27,007 nt of DNA from Bacillota bacterium (GTDB lineage Bacteria > Bacillota > Clostridia > Acetivibrionales > DSM-1351), in the NCBI GenBank assembly GCA_023400235.1, contig JAEXFI010000007.1, forward strand, positions 1 through 27,007, in the 5' to 3' direction. Below are positions 1-8,543 of the stretch, one piece after another. Under the pieces are notes generated by a model. It ran no database searches, was not told the DNA's origin, and worked only from the letters and a program-made list of their open reading frames with translations. Position 1 is the first letter of the stretch. Each line of letters begins with the position of its first letter. The position numbers and the translations under genes are program-made.

Positions 1-132
1 GCCTTGACAAACTACAGCATGGAAAATGTAGGGCCTATTGTGTCGTATATGCTGATTGAACTGGGCTTTGCTGTTGCACTCATATCCATAACGCTTGTAC
101 TGAGTAAAAGAAAGCAGCTCAAAGGTACTTGA
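1..132 (+). CDS. C-terminal end of an unidentified membrane protein (partial)
   Basis: An open frame runs in from the left edge and stops with TGA at 130-132, leaving 43 residues. It contains one clear hydrophobic segment (about residues 14-35, beginning SYMLIELGFAVAL) followed by a basic tail (SKRKQLKGT). That is the usual look of a last transmembrane helix with a cytoplasmic end. This would suit an ABC-2 type permease or another polytopic membrane protein, but too little is present to name a family. A new promoter begins only five bases after the stop, so this gene probably ends its transcription unit here. Confidence 0.6.
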   Translation, partial: ALTNYSMENVGPIVSYMLIELGFAVALISITLVLSKRKQLKGT

Positions 133-136
133 TATA

Positions 137-165
137 TTGTTATCCCAATGGTAAACTGATATAAA
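137..165 (+). promoter_or_regulatory. Candidate sigma-A promoter upstream of proS
   Basis: TTGTTA (137-142) is followed after 17 bases by TATAAA (160-165), a good vegetative spacing. Transcription would begin near 172, ahead of the short ORF at 188 and the terminator at 350-382, and then proS. This layout would make 172-416 a leader subject to attenuation. Confidence 0.5.
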
Positions 166-187
166 ATTACCAATAGTGAGGAACTTT

Positions 188-238
188 ATGTTATCCGACC
201 TTAAAGAAAAGCTTGATTGTTACCCGTGCCCAATATAG
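188..238 (+). other. Short ORF in the proS leader: possible leader peptide or gene remnant
   Basis: ATG at 188 follows a GAGGA-type ribosome site (about 178-182) and encodes 16 residues ending Y-P-C-P-I before TAG at 236. Two of the last five codons are proline codons (CCG at 224, CCA at 230). The terminator at 350-382 and proS follow, which is what a ribosome-stalling attenuator for prolyl-tRNA synthetase would look like. Against this, the same frame stays open and protein-like after the TAG. It has one more stop (TAA at 299-301) and runs to TAA at 392-394, so it could instead be the start of a decayed gene of about 68 codons. I see no T-box motif here. Both readings are inference. Confidence 0.3.
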
Positions 239-349
239 CATTTGCATCTTGAAATTCATAAGGTGCAAGTGCTTTTCACGCTGTCAATTCTTGAACTGTA
301 AAAAGAGTTTGAAAACGGGCCGGAGCACAGTGCGGATAGAGTAAATGAG

Positions 350-382
350 ATCGCTGTACAGCCCATGTACGGCGATTTTTTT
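350..382 (+). terminator. Intrinsic terminator or attenuator just before proS
   Basis: An 11-bp stem (ATCGCTGTACA with TGTACGGCGAT, one wobble pair) with a 5-base loop is followed by seven T residues (376-382). It lies downstream of the promoter at 137-165 and only 34 bases before the proS start, so it must be read through or avoided for proS expression from that promoter. It could also simply end upstream transcription. Confidence 0.75.
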
Positions 383-416
383 ATTTCCGTGTAAAAATTT
401 GAAAGGACTGATTCTA

Positions 417-2138
417 ATGCTGTTAAGCAAATTGTTGGGGGAAAGGCTTAAGGAAAAGCCCGGAGAGGCAAGCATAATAAGCCATATTTATTTATTGAGA
501 GGCGGATATGTGCGCCAGGTGGCCAATGGAATATATTCCATGCTGCTGCCTGCCAAAAGGATTGCCGCGAAAATAGAGAATATAATCAGAGAGGAAATGG
601 ACAGGATTGAAGGACAGGAGGTTCTTTTTCCAGTGGTGCTGCCGGCGGAGCTTTGGCAGGAGTCCGGGCGGTTTGACAGCGTGGGCGGCGAACTGCTGAG
701 GATAAAGGACAGGTCAGGACGTGATATGCTGCTGGGAATGACTCACGAGGAGGCTGCGGTGCACCTGGCCAGAAGTGAGGCAATGACTTATACCAAGTAT
801 CCCTTTATGATATACCAGCTTCAAACCAAATTCAGAGATGAGCCCAGGTCCAGAGGAGGACTTATCCGGGTAAGGGAATTTACCATGAAGGATGCCTATT
901 CCTTTCATACTACACAGGAGGATTTGGAGCTTTACTATGAGAAGGTGTATGCTGCCTACCACGAAATATTCAAGAGGGTTGGACTGCCACAGGTGGTTTC
1001 TGTTGCATCCGATACAGGAATGATGGGCGGCAAGGTGGCACATGAATACATGCTGCTGGCCGAATCCGGGGAAGATTCCATAGTAGTGTGCGACAGCTGC
1101 GGCTATAGGGCTAATATGGAAGTGGCAGTATCTGAAATCCCACGGCAGGATAGGAGCAGCGACAATGAAATAACCCAGGACGGCGGAAAAACAGCGCAGA
1201 TATATACACCGGGTATGAAGAGCATAGAGGAGGTATGCCGGTTTTTGAAGGTAGATGCGTCACAGCTGATAAAGGCGGCGGTATTTTCTGTGGAGGACGG
1301 CAAGAAGCCTCTTATTGTATTTATCAGAGGTGATTTGCAGGTAAATGAGGCAAAACTGAAGAGGATCGTCAAGGCAAATGTATTTCCCTATGATGAGCGG
1401 GAAAATGACGGAAGCGGAATCTGCTTTGGCTTTATCGGGACGCAGGGCATAGATACTGAAAACAATATTGTGTTGTTTGACCAATCCCTCAGCGGGGAAA
1501 CCTCAATGGTAACCGGAGCAAATAGAGTGGATTACCATATTACGGGAATTGACGTAGCCCGGGATATAAGGCCTGAAAGCTTTGTAGAGGTATCAAAAGT
1601 CAATGCCGGAGACATATGCTCCAAATGTGGCGGAACCCTCACTGTAAAACGAGGAATTGAAGTCGGCAACATTTTTCAGCTTGGAACCAGGTATACACAG
1701 AGCATGAACATGACCTATACGGACAGTGACGGAAAACTGAAAAATCCTATAATGGGTTGCTATGGTATAGGCGTGGGAAGACTGCTGGCATGCATAATCG
1801 AAGCCTGCCATGATGAATATGGACCAATCTGGCCCAAAAGTGTGGCTCCCTGGCAGATACACATATGCATGATTAACAAGAAAAATGAAGAGGTCAGACA
1901 GACGGGCCTGGAGTTATATGAAAAGTTATCCAAAAGGTATGAGGTTATAATGGATGACAGAGATGTTCAGGCAGGAATCCAGTTTGCTGACGCCGATCTT
2001 CTGGGCGTACCGCTGAGACTGATAGTAAGCGGCAGGAACCTTGAACAGGGAGAGGTAGAGGTTGTGTCCAGAGACAAGACCGTAAAAGCCAGGGTAAGGC
2101 TTGAAGCTTTGGAAAGCTACCTGGAGGGAGTGGTATAA
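417..2138 (+). CDS. proS: Prolyl-tRNA synthetase
   Basis: Class II aminoacyl-tRNA synthetase that attaches proline to tRNA-Pro in the cytoplasm. The product is 573 residues, the usual length of the bacterial form with an editing insertion. Motif 2 is visible as FRDEPRSRGGLIRVREF, followed by the family hallmark TMKDAYSFH. Motif 3 is GCYGIGVGRLLA. Two CxxC pairs (CDSCG and CSKCGG) lie on either side of the central insertion domain, and the C-terminal anticodon-binding domain begins near WQIHIC. The start at 417 is preceded by GAAAGGA with normal spacing. An in-frame ATG at 345 was rejected because the extra 24 codons would run through the terminator hairpin. tadA follows within about 60 bases and is probably co-transcribed. 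Confidence 0.96.
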   Translation: MLLSKLLGERLKEKPGEASIISHIYLLRGGYVRQVANGIYSMLLPAKRIAAKIENIIREEMDRIEGQEVLFPVVLPAELWQESGRFDSVGGELLRIKDRSGRDMLLGMTHEEAAVHLARSEAMTYTKYPFMIYQLQTKFRDEPRSRGGLIRVREFTMKDAYSFHTTQEDLELYYEKVYAAYHEIFKRVGLPQVVSVASDTGMMGGKVAHEYMLLAESGEDSIVVCDSCGYRANMEVAVSEIPRQDRSSDNEITQDGGKTAQIYTPGMKSIEEVCRFLKVDASQLIKAAVFSVEDGKKPLIVFIRGDLQVNEAKLKRIVKANVFPYDERENDGSGICFGFIGTQGIDTENNIVLFDQSLSGETSMVTGANRVDYHITGIDVARDIRPESFVEVSKVNAGDICSKCGGTLTVKRGIEVGNIFQLGTRYTQSMNMTYTDSDGKLKNPIMGCYGIGVGRLLACIIEACHDEYGPIWPKSVAPWQIHICMINKKNEEVRQTGLELYEKLSKRYEVIMDDRDVQAGIQFADADLLGVPLRLIVSGRNLEQGEVEVVSRDKTVKARVRLEALESYLEGVV

Positions 2139-2196
2139 AATACCGGTATGCAGGGTGCGGCCCCCGGGAAATTTATCTATATACGAGGTTTCGTTT

Positions 2197-2655
2197 ATGT
2201 ATACATGTAATGAAAAATTTATGCTTAAAGCATTAAAGCAGGCAGAGCTGGCATTTTCCAAGGGAGAAGCGGCAGTTGGAGCGATAATTGTCAAGGACGG
2301 GACCATAATATCCCGGGGGCATAACAGGAAAGAAGCCAAACTGGACGTCACTTCACATGCGGAGATTGAGGCTTTAAAAAAAGCGGCAAAAAAACTGGAC
2401 ACCTGGAGGCTGGAGGGTTGTGACATGTATGTTACACTGGAGCCGTGCCCCATGTGTGCCGGAGCTATAATACAGTCCAGAATAAAAACACTTTATATCG
2501 GGGCTATGGATAACAGGGCAGGAGCGGCGGGTTCAGTTGTGGATCTTTTCAGGGAACCCCGGTTCAATCACAGGGTTGATGTGGTAATCGGGCTGCTTCA
2601 TGAGAAATGCACCGGGCTGCTTAAGAAATTTTTCCTTGAGTTGAGGAAGAAGTGA
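2197..2655 (+). CDS. tadA: tRNA-specific adenosine deaminase
   Basis: Deaminates adenosine 34 to inosine in the wobble position of tRNA-Arg(ACG). The 152-residue protein shows the zinc-dependent cytidine/deoxycytidylate deaminase signature: HAE at residues 54-56 (zinc His and catalytic Glu) and PCPMC at 83-87 (two zinc Cys). The ending RFNHRVDVVIGLL fits TadA rather than guanine deaminase. The start at 2197 has GAGG at 2185-2188 with 8-base spacing. An in-frame ATG at 2101 lies inside proS and has no ribosome site, so it was not used. It follows proS in the same orientation, giving a small tRNA-function operon. Confidence 0.93.
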   Translation: MYTCNEKFMLKALKQAELAFSKGEAAVGAIIVKDGTIISRGHNRKEAKLDVTSHAEIEALKKAAKKLDTWRLEGCDMYVTLEPCPMCAGAIIQSRIKTLYIGAMDNRAGAAGSVVDLFREPRFNHRVDVVIGLLHEKCTGLLKKFFLELRKK

Positions 2656-2770
2656 TGTTATTGGAATAATACACCCGCTATAAGGGAAGAACAATATTTA
2701 AATTTCAGCTTATATGAATTCACTTGCTGCTCAGCGATATTTCTATAATATGTTGAAGGAAGGTATACTT

Positions 2771-3130
2771 ATGATTAACCGTAAATTGATACAGGAAGAA
2801 CAGGCCATGAGAGCTGTGGAAAATGGTGATTTTGAAAGTGATATGCTCACCTCCTGCTCCAAAGTTGTTGTAATCCTCACCCAGGACTGGTGTTCCCAGT
2901 GGCAGCATATGAAAAGCTGGGTTTACAGACTGGACTTTGAAGAGGATATAGATATTTATGAGCTTGAATACAACAAGGTGGGCTATTTTGACCAATTTCG
3001 AGCCTTCAAGGAGCGGAAATGGGGAAATGACTCTGTTCCCTATTTAAGGTTTTATAAGAACGGAGTCTTGTACAGGGAGTGCAATTATATCAGCGAAGGG
3101 CAATTTTTAGAGGTTCTAAGCAGTTTCTAG
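2771..3130 (+). CDS. Thioredoxin-fold protein with a single-cysteine WCxxW active site
   Basis: A 119-residue cytoplasmic protein with no signal peptide. A hydrophobic strand VVVILTQD leads into W40-C41-S-Q-W44, in the place of the WCxxC motif of thioredoxins. Farther on, SVPYLRFYKNG (about 88-98) matches the cis-proline strand (thioredoxin P-T-x-x-x-F-K-N-G). The second redox cysteine is replaced by Trp, so a normal dithiol exchange is not possible with this motif alone. Monothiol chemistry, binding, or a partner role are options. Start 2771 follows AAGGAAGG with 7-base spacing. Upstream in-frame starts at 2714 and 2750 lack such a site, and a TATAAT at 2744-2749 overlaps the latter. The fold assignment is from motif order and no exact family was recognised. 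Confidence 0.75.
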   Translation: MINRKLIQEEQAMRAVENGDFESDMLTSCSKVVVILTQDWCSQWQHMKSWVYRLDFEEDIDIYELEYNKVGYFDQFRAFKERKWGNDSVPYLRFYKNGVLYRECNYISEGQFLEVLSSF

Positions 3131-3143
3131 CACAAAATATAGT

Positions 3144-3216
3144 GGCTCATCACAGGCGGCTTCACAGCCTGCCCGGCGGATGCCGGACAACTGCCGTGAG
3201 ACTTTGGTGATGAGCC
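3144..3216. terminator. Long inverted repeat between convergent genes, probable terminator structure
   Basis: A perfect 10-bp outer stem (GGCTCATCAC 3144-3153 with GTGATGAGCC 3207-3216) encloses about 53 bases. These hold at least two further short hairpins: GGCGGC with GCC-T-GCC, and CGGC-ggat-GCCG. It lies between the convergent ends of the thioredoxin-like gene and the giant repeat gene. The plus-side T-run is short (TTT), so termination is likely but not certain. The multi-branched shape is more elaborate than an ordinary terminator. Confidence 0.5.
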
Positions 3217-3242
3217 TTTAATCCATGAAAAATTCAGCTTTT

Positions 3243-6200
3243 CTACTCTGCCAGGTAATCGGCTTTAGTCCTATTGCTTTCAGCCTTTCCCGCACTGGTA
3301 ACACTGATATACACACTGCCTGCCGAGCTGCCTAGCTGGGCAATGGAAACAATGCCGGCAGTGGAGCCGGAGGCTACGGTGGCTGAACCCAGAAGGCTTC
3401 CGCCTGCTGCGGCGGAATAAACATTGATAATATCCCCTTCTGTCAGGTTGGATACCGTTATGGTGTCAAAGGTGCCGGTCTTGTTATTTACCACTTTGAT
3501 ATAGCCTGAATAGGGCTCATTGCTGGTTTGCTCAGAAACATACTCCACTTCGGTTCTTTTACTCTCGGTTTTTCCCTTTGAGGTTATTGAGACATATATG
3601 CTTCCGGCCTCTTCACCCAACTGCTTGATGGTTATTTTGACCTGGTTGCCGTTTGAAGCCGCGGTTGCCGAACCAAGCAGGACTCCGCCGGAGGAGGAAT
3701 CGTATATCTTTACCTTGTCCCCGCCTGACAGCCCGGATACAAGAACGGTGTCGGAGAGTACAACATTATTGGTTATATAGATATTTCCGGAGTATGGCGC
3801 AGTGGACTTACCCTCTGCAACATAGCTTGCCTCTGTTCTGGAGCTTTCCGTCTTACCCTTTGTAATAACTGAAATATATACTATGCCGGCTGCCGAGCCC
3901 AGATCCTCAACAGATACTGTTACCTCAGTCTTATTGGCTGACACGGTAGCATAGCCCAGAAGATTCCCGCCAGAAGCCTTGTCGTATACCTTGACCACAT
4001 CGCTGGCATTAAGATTGTAAACTGTGATGGTATCGTCCAGATCAACATTATTTACAATATAAATGTCTCCGATATAAGGAGCGACCGTGCTGGTCTCCGC
4101 AATGTAAGAGGCCTTGGTCAGACTGCTCTCAGCCCTTCCGTAATTGCTTACGGAAACATATATCCTGCCCGCAGCGACAGTCAGCTGTGTGACGGATATG
4201 GTAACCCTGCTGCTGCCGGGGAGTACGGTTTCCCAGCCTATGAGATTGCCGTTGGAGGCGGCATCATATACCTTGACCACATCATTTTCGTTAAGGCCTT
4301 TGACCGTAATTGTGTCAGCCATACCTGCATTGTTTACTATTAATATGTTGGAGGACAGCGGAGCAACCGATTCGGCTTCGTACTGTACCTGTATTCTTTT
4401 GCTCTCGCTTTTTCCGTAGTTCGTAACAGTTACATATATGCTTCCGGAACCCGTACCAAGCTGTGATATGTTGGCAGTTGCAACCAGCCCGGAATTATCT
4501 GCAGTCAGAAGGGCAATACGTGTACCGCCGGTGGCCGCGTTATAAATACGCACAACATCATAAGCCTGCAGGCCTGAAACGGTCACAGTGTCTGCAAGGC
4601 CTGAATTATTGACTACCTCTACATTCCCAGGAGCCAAAGGCTCGGACACCTCTTCTTCGGTATAGGTAATTGCCGCTCGGGAGCTCTCCGTCTTGCCGGA
4701 GGTGGTGACAGATATATATACCGTACCGCCCCCAGAACCCAGTTGAGTTATATAGACAACTGCTTCAGAGCCATCTGCGGGAACGGTGGAGGAGCCTATG
4801 GGGCTTCCACCGGCTGCAAGGCTGTACACCTTTATGACTGCGTTTGGCTCCATGCCGCTCACTACTATTTCATCAGGTATACCCACGTTATTATAAATTT
4901 CAATATTTGAGACTTCAGGAGCGGAAGAAGCAGGTTTTGCAGAGTAGACTACAGGAGTCCTGACGCTTTCCAGCATGCCTGGGCTCTTGACAGAAATATA
5001 AACCGTTCCTTCTCCATCGCTCAATCGGGAAACGGATATTGTAAGCTCTGAGCCATAGGCCGAAACTGTTCCGCTTCCCAGCAGGCTTCCGCCTGTTTCC
5101 GCACTATACACCCCAACCACATCGTTTTCTTTCAGGCCTCCAACGGTTATGGTACTTGCAATTCCGTAGTTATTTGAAATAAATACCTTTTGCGCCTCGG
5201 GTGCCTTGGAGCTGGCTTCAGCGGAGTAAGCTGCAGAAGTTCTGGAGCTTTCCGATTTGTTAACACTTGTAATGGAAACATATACAGTGCCTGCAGTAGC
5301 GCCAATCTGAGGTATTTCAACAACAGCCTGAGTACTTGACGCGGAGACAGCGGAGGAGCCTAGCAGGTTTCCGCCCGTTGCCGAGTCGTATACCTTAACC
5401 TGGTCGCCCGGTGTCAGGCCGGTTACCTGCACGGTATCAGCCGCTCCTGCATTGTTTGCAACGGAGATATTGCTGCTGCTTACAGGCGAGGTTGCAGGTT
5501 CACTGTCATAAGAGGCTTCAACTCTGTTGCTTTCCGACTTATTTTTGCTTGTAACGGTAACATAGACCTTACCCTGTAAAGTACCAAGCTGTGTTATTGT
5601 TACAACTGCTTCAGAACCAAAGGTTGTGACGGTTGCGCTTCCCAGCAGGTTTCCTCCGGTAGCTGCGGTGTATACTTTTACGAGATCCTCGGCAGTAAGC
5701 CCGGAAACCTTGACGGTATCGGCTGCACCGGAATTATTGTTAATAGTTATATTGGTGATTTCAGGAGGCTGGGATCTGCTTTCTCCCAAATATTTTGCCT
5801 CAGTTCTCTGGCTTTCCAGCTTGCCTGAATTGGTTACGGAGATGTAAACACTTCCCTCCCCTGTTCCCAGTTGGGCCACTGTTATTACTGCAGATACTCC
5901 ATTGGCCGGAACTGCTGCAGTGCCCAGCAATATGCCCTGGGACGCTCCGCTGTAAGCCTTTATAACATCTTCCGGGTTCAGGCCTGATACAAGTATGGTA
6001 TCGGCGGTGCCGGTTATGTTGTTTGTAACAACTATTTGCTCGGTAGCAGGCTTTTCAGTTGACGCTTCCGCACTATAGGAAACTTCCACTCTCTCACTTT
6101 CAGACTGGTCCAGGCTGGATACTGTGACATAGACATTTCCTGCCCCCTTGCCCAGCTGCTGGATGCTGACAGTGGTGTCGGTAAGCCCGCCTGCAACAAC

Positions 6201-8405
6201 CGCCGAGCCCAGAAGTGTACCACCTAATTTTGAATCATAAACCTTAACCATATCACCGGCTGAAAGCCTTGTAAAGTACACGGTATCTGCTTTCCCGGCA
6301 TTGTTTGTAACAGTTATGCTGGAGGAATCTACTCCCGAATAGACATTTTCAGCCCTGTAGTCAGCCTTTACACGGGTACTCTCAGTTTTGCCGGTGTTGG
6401 TCACGGTTACGTACACACTGCCTGAAGCCGCTCCAAGCTGGGATATGCTGACCGTAATATCTGAAGCTGTCCCAGCAACAGTGGCAGAGCCTATGATGGT
6501 GCCCTGAACGGCTGCATTATAAATCCTTACGATATCACCTGAAGCAAGGTTGCTGATATAAACCGTATCAGCCTTGCCCACATTGTTTGTAATTGAAATA
6601 TTGTTAACATTGGGAGCTGTGGAAGTTCCTTCGGCACTGTAGTCTGCCTTTGTCCTCCCGCTTTCCTGGGCTCCCGGCTGGGTTACCGAGACATAAATGG
6701 TGCCTGAGGCAGTTCCCAACTGTGAGATTGTAATGGTAGCATCGGTTCTGGAGGCCGAAACCGTTGCAGAACCAAGCAGGTAGCCTGATACAGGTGCGCT
6801 GTAAACCCGTACCACAGTTCCGGCGGGCAGGCTTGTAACATAAACAGTGTCGGATGAACCGGCATTGTTTGATACAGTAATGGCATTGGCATCCAGAGCG
6901 GAGGATTTTGACTCTCCCAGATAACCAACTCCTGTTCTGCTACTTTCCAATCTGCCTGAATTTATAACTGTAAGGTAAACCATACCGCTGTCAATACCCA
7001 GTTGAGAGACTGATATTGTGGCGTCGGTACCAGATTTTGGTACAGTGGCGCTTCCCAGCAGGTTTCCTCCTATATCCCTGTCGTATGCTTTGATTACGTC
7101 TCCCTCACTGAGGTTGGATATATATATTGTATCTGCTTTGCCTACATTGTTGGTGACTGTTATGTAAGCAGGGGAAATATATCCGGATTTTGACTCGGGA
7201 GCATAAGTGGCCTTTACTCTGAGACTTTCATTTTTACCCGCACTGGTTACTGACACATAAACTGCTCCACCGGTGGTACTGAGCTGAGATATGGAAACTG
7301 TCACCTCACCGGCGGTAGTAGGCACTGTGCCGGTGCCCAGAAGGCTTCCTTTCATATCCGAGTTATATACCTTTATAATATCACTGGGGTTAAGCCCGGT
7401 GACCGTGACGGTATCCGGCTTCCCGGAATTATTCATTACAGTGATATACTCAGACACCGGTCTGTCGGAAGAAAGCTCGGCTTCAAACTGAACCGGTACG
7501 CGTATGCTTTCGGCACATTCGGTATTTGTCACCGTAAAATAAATTACTCCGGCCAGGGTGCCAAGCTGCGCAACGGTAATGGTGGCATCGTAGGAGGTTG
7601 AGGAAACTGATTTGCTGCCTATCATTTTTCCGCCGGTTTGAGCATTGTAGACCTTGACAACATCCCCGCCGCTTAGGCCGGAAATATAGATCGTGTCCGC
7701 TTTTTTTGCATTATTGTTGATTGTTATGGAATCAGGATCAAGTGGTACAGACGCCGGTTCGGCATCAAAATTGACCCTTGTTCTTTTACTTTCAGCGTAG
7801 CCTTTGGCAGTGACGGTCACGTAAACACTTCCGGCTGAGCTGCCTACCTGGCTCACATTGATAGAAACCTCAGAGCCTGTGGTTGAAACTGTCTTGCTCC
7901 CCAGCAGCTTTCCTCCGGAAGCGGCACTGTAGACCTTGACCACATCACGGGGATTTAGACCTGAAACATATATGATATCTGATTTCTGAGCATTATTGGT
8001 TACAGAGACAGCATCAGCCGGTATGGCATCAGACTTTGGTTCGCCGTCAAAATCCACACGGGTCCGGCTGCTTTCAGAATTTCCCTTTACTATTGCTGAG
8101 ATAAATATGCTTCCACCGTCTGCTCCAAGCTGAGGAATGGTGAAGGAAATATCCACCTTGTTGTTGGGGACGGTTCCGTAAGCTAATATTTTATTTTCGC
8201 TGTTGGAGGAATAGACTTTGATCAAGGTACCTGGATCAAGTCCGAATATGTACACGGTGTCTGATTTTCCTGCAAGGTTGTTGGTTATGATTACATTGCT
8301 GGCCGCAGGAGCGGTGGATTGAGCTGCAGATACATTCACCGTATCCAGTGATATATTGGCAACAACAATAAAAATAATCATAAAAATTGAAATTATTCGT
8401 TTCAT
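3243..8405 (-). CDS. Giant secreted protein of 18 tandem Ig-like-sized repeats
   Basis: A 1720-residue protein. Residues 1-27 form a classical signal peptide (MKR, a hydrophobic core, then a VSA-A cleavage site). The rest is 18 consecutive repeats of about 94 residues with nothing after the last one. Each repeat follows the order NN...DTV.VSGL...D.VKVY....GG.LLG..TV...........QLG...G.VY.SVT..G..ES.RT...Y.AE. The Asn-Asn pair and the Tyr of KVY occur in all 18, and E-S-x-R in 17 (repeat 15 has ESSL). Alternating beta-strand pattern and length suggest an immunoglobulin-like beta-sandwich, which is inference. No S-layer homology domain, dockerin, LPXTG, catalytic domain or membrane anchor is visible, so it is probably released or held by binding. 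Start 8405 follows GGAG on the minus strand. It is transcribed alone. Confidence 0.9.
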   Translation of the reverse strand: MKRIISIFMIIFIVVANISLDTVNVSAAQSTAPAASNVIITNNLAGKSDTVYIFGLDPGTLIKVYSSNSENKILAYGTVPNNKVDISFTIPQLGADGGSIFISAIVKGNSESSRTRVDFDGEPKSDAIPADAVSVTNNAQKSDIIYVSGLNPRDVVKVYSAASGGKLLGSKTVSTTGSEVSINVSQVGSSAGSVYVTVTAKGYAESKRTRVNFDAEPASVPLDPDSITINNNAKKADTIYISGLSGGDVVKVYNAQTGGKMIGSKSVSSTSYDATITVAQLGTLAGVIYFTVTNTECAESIRVPVQFEAELSSDRPVSEYITVMNNSGKPDTVTVTGLNPSDIIKVYNSDMKGSLLGTGTVPTTAGEVTVSISQLSTTGGAVYVSVTSAGKNESLRVKATYAPESKSGYISPAYITVTNNVGKADTIYISNLSEGDVIKAYDRDIGGNLLGSATVPKSGTDATISVSQLGIDSGMVYLTVINSGRLESSRTGVGYLGESKSSALDANAITVSNNAGSSDTVYVTSLPAGTVVRVYSAPVSGYLLGSATVSASRTDATITISQLGTASGTIYVSVTQPGAQESGRTKADYSAEGTSTAPNVNNISITNNVGKADTVYISNLASGDIVRIYNAAVQGTIIGSATVAGTASDITVSISQLGAASGSVYVTVTNTGKTESTRVKADYRAENVYSGVDSSSITVTNNAGKADTVYFTRLSAGDMVKVYDSKLGGTLLGSAVVAGGLTDTTVSIQQLGKGAGNVYVTVSSLDQSESERVEVSYSAEASTEKPATEQIVVTNNITGTADTILVSGLNPEDVIKAYSGASQGILLGTAAVPANGVSAVITVAQLGTGEGSVYISVTNSGKLESQRTEAKYLGESRSQPPEITNITINNNSGAADTVKVSGLTAEDLVKVYTAATGGNLLGSATVTTFGSEAVVTITQLGTLQGKVYVTVTSKNKSESNRVEASYDSEPATSPVSSSNISVANNAGAADTVQVTGLTPGDQVKVYDSATGGNLLGSSAVSASSTQAVVEIPQIGATAGTVYVSITSVNKSESSRTSAAYSAEASSKAPEAQKVFISNNYGIASTITVGGLKENDVVGVYSAETGGSLLGSGTVSAYGSELTISVSRLSDGEGTVYISVKSPGMLESVRTPVVYSAKPASSAPEVSNIEIYNNVGIPDEIVVSGMEPNAVIKVYSLAAGGSPIGSSTVPADGSEAVVYITQLGSGGGTVYISVTTSGKTESSRAAITYTEEEVSEPLAPGNVEVVNNSGLADTVTVSGLQAYDVVRIYNAATGGTRIALLTADNSGLVATANISQLGTGSGSIYVTVTNYGKSESKRIQVQYEAESVAPLSSNILIVNNAGMADTITVKGLNENDVVKVYDAASNGNLIGWETVLPGSSRVTISVTQLTVAAGRIYVSVSNYGRAESSLTKASYIAETSTVAPYIGDIYIVNNVDLDDTITVYNLNASDVVKVYDKASGGNLLGYATVSANKTEVTVSVEDLGSAAGIVYISVITKGKTESSRTEASYVAEGKSTAPYSGNIYITNNVVLSDTVLVSGLSGGDKVKIYDSSSGGVLLGSATAASNGNQVKITIKQLGEEAGSIYVSITSKGKTESKRTEVEYVSEQTSNEPYSGYIKVVNNKTGTFDTITVSNLTEGDIINVYSAAAGGSLLGSATVASGSTAGIVSIAQLGSSAGSVYISVTSAGKAESNRTKADYLAE
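3246..8297 (-). repeat. 18 tandem coding repeats of about 280 bp
   Basis: The internal repeat array of the secreted protein, read from 8297 down to 3246. Units share protein motifs more than DNA identity. The same nucleotide words recur, such as minus-strand versions of GGCAGC..CTCCTGGG-like stretches, but codons vary widely. This suggests old duplications kept by selection rather than recent slippage. The central units (5 to 11) look most alike, while the first and the last four are more divergent. Confidence 0.85.
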
Positions 8406-8420
8406 TTCGTGGTGGTCTCC

Positions 8421-8491
8421 TTTTCAGAAATTCTCTTTGGTATCTGAAAATATTGTCGGATAATTATATTTTCTACTTATTTATCGGTAAA
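8421..8491 (-). promoter_or_regulatory. Promoter and 5' inverted repeat for the giant repeat gene
   Basis: On the minus strand TTTACC (8491-8486) and TATAAT (8468-8463) are 17 bases apart, a plausible sigma-A promoter reading towards the repeat protein. Between it and the ribosome site lies a perfect 8-bp inverted repeat, TTTTCAGA (8421-8428) with TCTGAAAA (8443-8450), 14 bases apart. It could be a repressor site in the untranslated leader or an mRNA hairpin. Confidence 0.45.
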
Positions 8492-8543
8492 AGGTGCTGA
8501 AAATATTAGGCTAAAAAGTTGAGAACTGCTTATAAGCTTATAA

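Noticed and set aside
188..394. A single gene read through TAG and TAA as recoded stops
   Set aside because: There is no recoding signal or associated machinery, and the last third is the terminator stem. Leader peptide or decay explains it more simply.
345..416. In-frame upstream extension of proS
   Set aside because: It would translate through the terminator hairpin and T-run, and ATG 417 has a proper ribosome site and the normal family N-terminus.
133..416. T-box leader for proS
   Set aside because: No GGGTGGNACCGCG-like element or stem I features were found.
2101..2196. Longer tadA starting inside proS
   Set aside because: There is no ribosome site at 2101, and the extra residues do not resemble TadA. 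ATG 2197 has GAGG at good spacing.
3520..7491. Several plus-strand ORFs of 60-90 codons across the giant repeat gene
   Set aside because: They are reverse-frame shadows recurring with the repeat period and have no ribosome sites.
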